Positions 59,662 through 64,000 of a DNA stretch of 64,000 nucleotides are shown in pieces (position 1 is the stretch's first letter; every line of letters starts with the position of its first letter). Source of the stretch: Anomaloglossus baeobatrachus (lineage: Eukaryota > Chordata > Amphibia > Anura > Aromobatidae); NCBI RefSeq assembly GCF_048569485.1, contig NC_134364.1, positions 123,713,882 through 123,777,881 on the forward strand. Direction: 5' to 3'. Both the position numbers and the translations under genes were made by a program. The notes under the pieces are model-generated. The model saw only the letters and a program-made list of their open reading frames with translations. It did no database searches and was not told the origin of the DNA.

Positions 59662-60768
59662 ATGGAGAATCTGGACGAGAGCCGTCAGAAGCAGGTGGTG
59701 TCCGCGGAGGGATTCCCTGCCTACTTGCCGGCTGTACCCGGAGGACCGGGACGAGCCACAAGGGTGACTTAGCTCACCACGTGGGACGCGGAGACCGGTG
59801 CGACCACCACAGAGTTCCGGGCGACCTACGCCACCCAACCACCGTCGGGGAGCCGGATGCTGGGAGCCCCATATCCCTGCCCAGAGAGACCCCCGCCAGC
59901 CGCGGTGGGGTCTGAAACACCTAGTCAAACTCGGGCTCCGGCGGAAATCTACGCTCGGAAATTGGAGAGAGACGACTGGGGTTTCTACTGGGATCCGGTG
60001 CTGCCGTCTCCCCTACCGACCCGAAGATCCCCGTCGCCTGAGCCGGACCCAGTACAAGAGCGGCTGCTCGCTGAAACCGTCGCTCGGGAGATCATGGCGG
60101 GTCCCCACGGCGAAGAGTTTGAGGGCCAGTATACCACCGGAGTGGTCGTCAAATTCAATCAGAAAGAGGGGTATGGCTTTATCCGGGATGGAGAAACCGG
60201 TGATGATTATTTTTACAATCGCGTCAACCTGGATACAGAAGGCCTCCCGCAGCGGTTACATACCCTGTACCCAGGGGAAAAGGTACGATTTCTGAGAGAA
60301 GTGGGCTGCCGGGGCTTGTTTGCGGTGGGGGTGCATCGTACGCCCACCGAACAGGAGGCTGCCCAATGGCAGCAGGAGGTAGAATGGGAAGAACACCAGG
60401 CCCGTTGACAAGCGCAACGAAGACCGGTGCTGGCGGAAGCCTCCCGTCCCCGACATACCTTAGCTGTAGCTCCGGCAGTCATGCCCGGGCAGAGTACCGA
60501 CCCGGAGAAGGGAATCTCGCCGGTGCTGGCGATCAACCAGAAGATTACTACACATCCGATGATTGTTATGGGCAGCACGCCACCGTCCCGCGCAGCGACC
60601 CCCTCACCTCCGTCGGAGGCTGAGGAGCCCAAGCCGGAGGCCGAAGCAGCGGAGCAGCTCATCAGTCGTGAGCCTTTCCGGAGGCTGCGCCGATTACCCG
60701 GGCAGTCCCTGTCGGAATATATCCAAGCTCAGAGAGCTGAGTGGCAACGGGCCTACCACCCGGAATAA
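59662..60768 (+). pseudogene. Coding region of the LTR element, with cold-shock domain
   Basis: It opens MENLDESRQKQVVSAEGFPA. The middle, 60139-60336, is a cold-shock domain: GVVVKFNQKEGYGFIRD holds the RNP1-like KEGYGFI, DDYFYNRVNL holds an RNP2-like strand, and LYPGEKVRFLREVGCRGLFA, then VGV, matches the last two strands of Y-box and Lin28 cold-shock domains. The Trp of the usual KWFN is absent. Around it are Pro/Glu-rich linkers and a C-terminal helical part (RRLRRLPGQSLSEYIQAQRA). Cold-shock domains bind single-stranded RNA or DNA, so a nucleic-acid-binding role in place of a nucleocapsid is plausible (inference). It sits where gag would be. About two breaks. Confidence 0.65.
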
Positions 60769-60938
60769 GCATCAAGACCGGAAGATGGCGGGCCTGTTTT
60801 GTTTGATGCCGGCGTGTTTAAGCTGGAGAAAGTTTTACGTTTAAGTGACTGAGCCCGGAGAGAGTCTGCTGCCGGACTGGGCCAGGGGCTCCTCCGCGTC
60901 ATGGAAGAAGGAAAAGTTTTGTGTTCCTGTTGTTCACA

Positions 60939-61025
60939 ACCAAGACCGGGAGCGCTGCTAAGCCTCCGGGCACTACCAAGACCGGGAGCGCTGCTAAGCC
61001 TCCGGGCACTACCAAGACCGGGAGC
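60939..61025 (+). repeat. 36-bp tandem repeat, 2.4 units
   Basis: ACCAAGACCGGGAGCGCTGC, then TAAGCCTCCGGGCACT, is repeated at 60939, 60975 and (partly) 61011 without a mismatch in the first two units. Confidence 0.95.
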
Positions 61026-61185
61026 TCCCAGTTGGAACTCCGGGCGCTGGACTGGTGCCCCTTCTTCCGGGCAGCCTGTTGTGGACTGGTTCGTAGTTTA
61101 TACACCATGTTGTGCCTAGTTTTAAAATATGTGTGATTTTTAGATGGAGCCTTGCCGAGAGGCTCGGGTTTTAAGAGGGGAGGTG

Positions 61186-61816
61186 TGTAGTGGGTGAGCA
61201 TACCCCCTACAGAGGGGAGCTGAGTTAACCGGAGATGCCATTAATAAAAGTGTTTTATTTGTATTGTGTTAGGGCACCCCTAGTGGCCGGGTGGGACGGC
61301 TGTCACCACAGTGAAGGAGGAGCCGGCAGGAACCAGGGGGAATGAGTGTGTGTGTGAGAGGCAGTTGGATCCGGGACGTGAGAGAGTGAACATCAAGGGG
61401 CAGAGTGTGGGAGCTGAATCCATAGGGGGCGCCGGAGAGAACGGGAGTGTACGTAACCTCGGAGAGTGAAGCAACCGGTGTGGGTCCGGTGTGTGTGTAA
61501 CCGTTAGTGGGAGCCCGGCGAAGTGGAGTAACCAGGGCACATCCCCACGCGAGGGTACGTTAGAGCAGGTTGTCCCCCAGCTCCAAGAAGTGTTTTCTGC
61601 AAGCAGCCGGATTGTGAAGGCGAGTGTAATAAAAGATGTCTTTTGTTTTCACCACATCCTGCCTGAAGACTGTTTGTACAACGACCGACGATTGCACCAC
61701 CACACTCTGCCCCACCAAGTCAGCTCCCGACCTTGAGGTAGTGGTGAAGCCAGGGGCAAGCCTGAAAACTACAGCCACGACTACAAGGCCGGAGGCTCCC
61801 CTGGCTCATCATTACA
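61186..61816 (+). repeat. 3' LTR of the cold-shock-domain element
   Basis: It begins TGTAGTGGGTGAGCATACCC after the purine tract TTAAGAGGGGAGGTG and ends CTCATCATTACA. It has AATAAAAG words at 61245 and about 61628. About 631 bp. Confidence 0.8.
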
Positions 61817-61938
61817 ACATTTTAAAGAATATTACGGTATGTGCATTTTTGACTGCAATATGGGAAGGGGATGAGAAGAATTTTAGCCTAGTCTATGTTT
61901 GAAATCTACAAGAAATCTACAGTGTGGCTGGGTGTTAA

Positions 61939-62974
61939 TGTGACGCCCCTGACCTGGTCAGGCGCCACTGAGTACTGCACCCATGCTGGGGCAGTGCTTC
62001 CAGGTAAACTCCAAAGGCCAGAATGGGGTGTGCACACACAGACACACAGCAACCAGGTCTCCTACACCACTAGATGGGACCCTTGGCCAGTCCCCAATCT
62101 GGGGGCGAGCTTACAATTCTTGGTCAGGGGGTGGAGTGGAGAGGCTGGAAGTTAGTTTTTGCAGGAGAGTCTGAAGTGAGGAAGCAGGAGAGGGACACTG
62201 CAAGTGTGGTAGCAGCTGGCAGGGGAGAACGGGTACCTGTGTGTCAGCCTGAAAGACACCTGCAGAGAGGTGGCCGAGTACAGGGACAACTGGTATCCAG
62301 GCACGCACGGGGATACAGGTCCCCAGAGCAGAAATCTATTTACTGGAGCTGCTCAACCTGCCGGTGAGGGTACTTGAGGTACCTCACCAGAAACACAGAG
62401 TCCGAGCCCAAGCAGCAACAAGGGGACCCATAAGGAGACAGTGCCAGAAGCCATCTCACCAAGGTCTACGCTGCCGGCAAACCGGCCAGGGAGGGGAGTG
62501 AAATCAGAAGCATCTTCCCTGGAGGAATCCCACCATACTACAAGTAAGGGGTCCTCCCAAACAAAAGGAGTGCTAGGAAGGCGAGCTAGAGGCTATCCTC
62601 AATCTGGCCTGACGGAGTTCCTGGTTCCTCCTGGTACAATCTCAGCATCGCCCTGGTATGTCACCGACCAGCAAAAATTGAGTAAAGCAGTTAAAAGACA
62701 TTCTGGACTCTGCCTTTATTATTTTGCAACCCGTGGCTCGACACCCATACACCCAAGCATCTGGGGCCGGCCTCACTCTCAGGAGGCCATACCACCTTGC
62801 TGCCGATACCACCACCCCCAGACGGTTGTTAAACGGCAGTAGCGGTCACCTACCACTGACCGCAAATACCGAGAGTGGCGTCACGACTAGAATAATAAAA
62901 CCAACCTACCTGTTGTCCCGCTGACCGAGCACTGTGGCGTCCCCGAACAGGATCATCGCTCCTGGGGCGTCACA
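61939..62974 (+). mobile_element. Solo LTR, TGTGACGCCCC...GGGGCGTCACA ends
   Basis: The ends are an 11-bp perfect inverse pair (TGTGACGCCCC and GGGGCGTCACA). The flanks are TTAA (61935-61938) and TTAC (62975-62978), a target duplication with one change or a coincidence. It has the AGAGTGGCGTCACGACTAG block near the 3' end, like the A-F LTRs, so it is a related family. No coding sequence. Confidence 0.65.
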
Positions 62975-62978
62975 TTAC

Positions 62979-63928
62979 CACCACATCATCTTGATATATT
63001 AAATAGTCATTTTTAATCTCCTCGTAAGATATTCTCTTCAATATATTTTCCTCAGTGAACAATAGAGTATACATTTTTATTATTACTGAATGTTGCAGAG
63101 GCAAACATTGAAGGGCCCCTGTGTAGTAATTAGGTCTGGGCCACCCCAACCATTAGGTCCTACTTGTCACGCTTTTACATGTGGCGGGCGCGTTCAGACC
63201 AATAGTCTGATGCACAACAAAAACACACAACACCACAGATAAGGGAGACACCAGGGAATAATATCAATGGTGGGCTCTGGTACAAGTGAGAAGGTAGATT
63301 GACACCTCCTGTCTTACCTGGCGTAAGTACCCTGCACTCCTAGTCAGACCTTATACAGGATTCTCACCTGTCACCGAGCAGGAATACCTGAAGACCTGAA
63401 AAATCCCTACTATTGTCCTGGCTAGAGAATGGGAGGTACAGTAACGTACACTTGACCCACCGTTGCACTAAAACAAAAGGGTAGGTGACACAAGGGGAAA
63501 AACAACTAAAATGGAGAAGGTACGTCTCAGGATAAATCCATAGCAGCTCCTTCCACCAAGGCGGCAAGTATACAAATAGCTTTGTATAATCAGCAAAGTT
63601 TGCTGGCAAACCTAGCTACTTAAACACAACGGGGTGTGGCAAGAGAGCAACTGCCGCTGACCTGGACAGCAGGAAAAGCTGCTAGCAGAAAAACTGACAT
63701 TAACTTTGTCAGTGCCAAGAGAAACTAAACCAAATTTAAAAGTAGAGTCCGAGATGGAGATGAGAGGCTCCAATCCAAAAGCTGTCACTAGACCGTGACA
63801 CCACCCCTCTGAACACACGCACATTTACATGCATATTCAAATAAGAACAATAGAGTAAAATTTGAACATGCTAATTCAGAATAAAAAAATTGTTTAAAAG
63901 AACAGAGAGTCCTCAGTGGTTGATACCT
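62979..63928. other. Unassigned, possible further LTR
   Basis: The part 63166-63801 begins TGTCACGCTTTTACATGTGG and ends CTAGACCGTGACA, like an LTR, but I could not find a target duplication. No gene. Confidence 0.3.
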
Positions 63929-64000
63929 TTTAATGGCTAACTGAAAAGATGGTAATAATTGCAAGCTTTCGAGACTACTCAGGTCTCTCTCGAAAGCTTG
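63929..64000. repeat. Repeat end with palindromic junction, cut by window edge
   Basis: It starts TGATACCTTTTAATGGCTAA, as at 24770, and the last 39 bases are a palindrome (CAAGCTTTCGAGA ... TCTCGAAAGCTTG). The rightward continuation is outside the window. The CTTTCGAGACTACTCAGGTC, then TCT text is related to the hammerhead-like motif at 24805. Confidence 0.6.

Larger units (their letters stand above)
58739..61816 (+). mobile_element. Small LTR retroelement carrying a cold-shock domain, no polymerase seen
   Basis: The 440-bp segment at 58739-59176 is about 99% identical to 61379-61816, so the element has LTRs at both ends, with only part of the left one present. Between them: a tRNA-Ser-type primer site (59179-59196), a leader, a coding region (59662-60768) with a cold-shock domain, a 36-bp tandem repeat, and a purine tract before the right LTR. 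The internal region is only about 2 kb, and no protease, reverse transcriptase or integrase text was found, so it would be non-autonomous. Low LTR divergence suggests a fairly recent insertion. The coding region has about two breaks. Confidence 0.75.

Noticed and set aside
58851-61736. Two identical 81-residue frames (58851-59096 and 61491-61736)
   Set aside because: They lie within the two LTR copies of the same element and have no domain, so they are duplicated non-coding sequence.

Overview
The window looks like repeat-dense, largely intergenic DNA from a large-genome frog. The one recognisable host gene copy reads closest to what I know of amphibian MELK, and the repeats are Tc1/mariner elements with long terminal inverted repeats, Harbinger-type MITEs with TWA target duplications, Gypsy-like solo LTRs, a Penelope-like element with a hammerhead ribozyme, a Helitron and LINE remnants. 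There is no bacterial-style gene organisation and no multi-exon host gene that I could support. The organism call is an inference from gene and repeat content.

Layout. 1-6.9 kb: the end of one Tc1 element, then a second Tc1 element (1124-5706) holding a foldback repeat, a MITE and an intronless, nearly intact copy of the kinase gene MELK. 8.2-15 kb: a third Tc1 element split by a fourth Tc1 and by a MITE, which itself holds a 3-kb LTR-type insertion. 15-30 kb: three same-family solo LTRs (16738-17898, 19508-20621, 21124-22305), each with a perfect 4-bp target duplication, other LTR-like segments and a decayed LINE reverse transcriptase. 30.5-36.1 kb: one palindromic element carrying three more solo LTRs and a Helitron. 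36.7-41.6 kb: a Tc1 element enclosing an LTR-like segment, a Penelope-like fragment with a complete-looking hammerhead ribozyme, and a palindromic MITE. 41.7-43.5 kb: a run of MITEs. 44.0-54.0 kb: a young endogenous retrovirus on the minus strand, inserted in a MITE, with gag, pol and env regions, two almost identical LTRs and an immunoglobulin-like segment in Env. 58.7-61.8 kb: a small LTR element with a tRNA-Ser-type primer site whose only recognisable coding region carries a cold-shock domain, with no polymerase seen. 61.9-64 kb: another LTR and the beginning of a palindromic repeat.

How the parts relate: these elements do not form a pathway. The window is a record of successive insertions, and in several places the order can be read directly because a sister copy or partner arm shows the empty site. 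The observations most worth following up are the cold-shock-domain LTR element, the hammerhead ribozyme at 39181-39242, the Ig-like segment in the retroviral Env, and the MELK retrocopy that ends without a poly(A) tail at the edge of a MITE.
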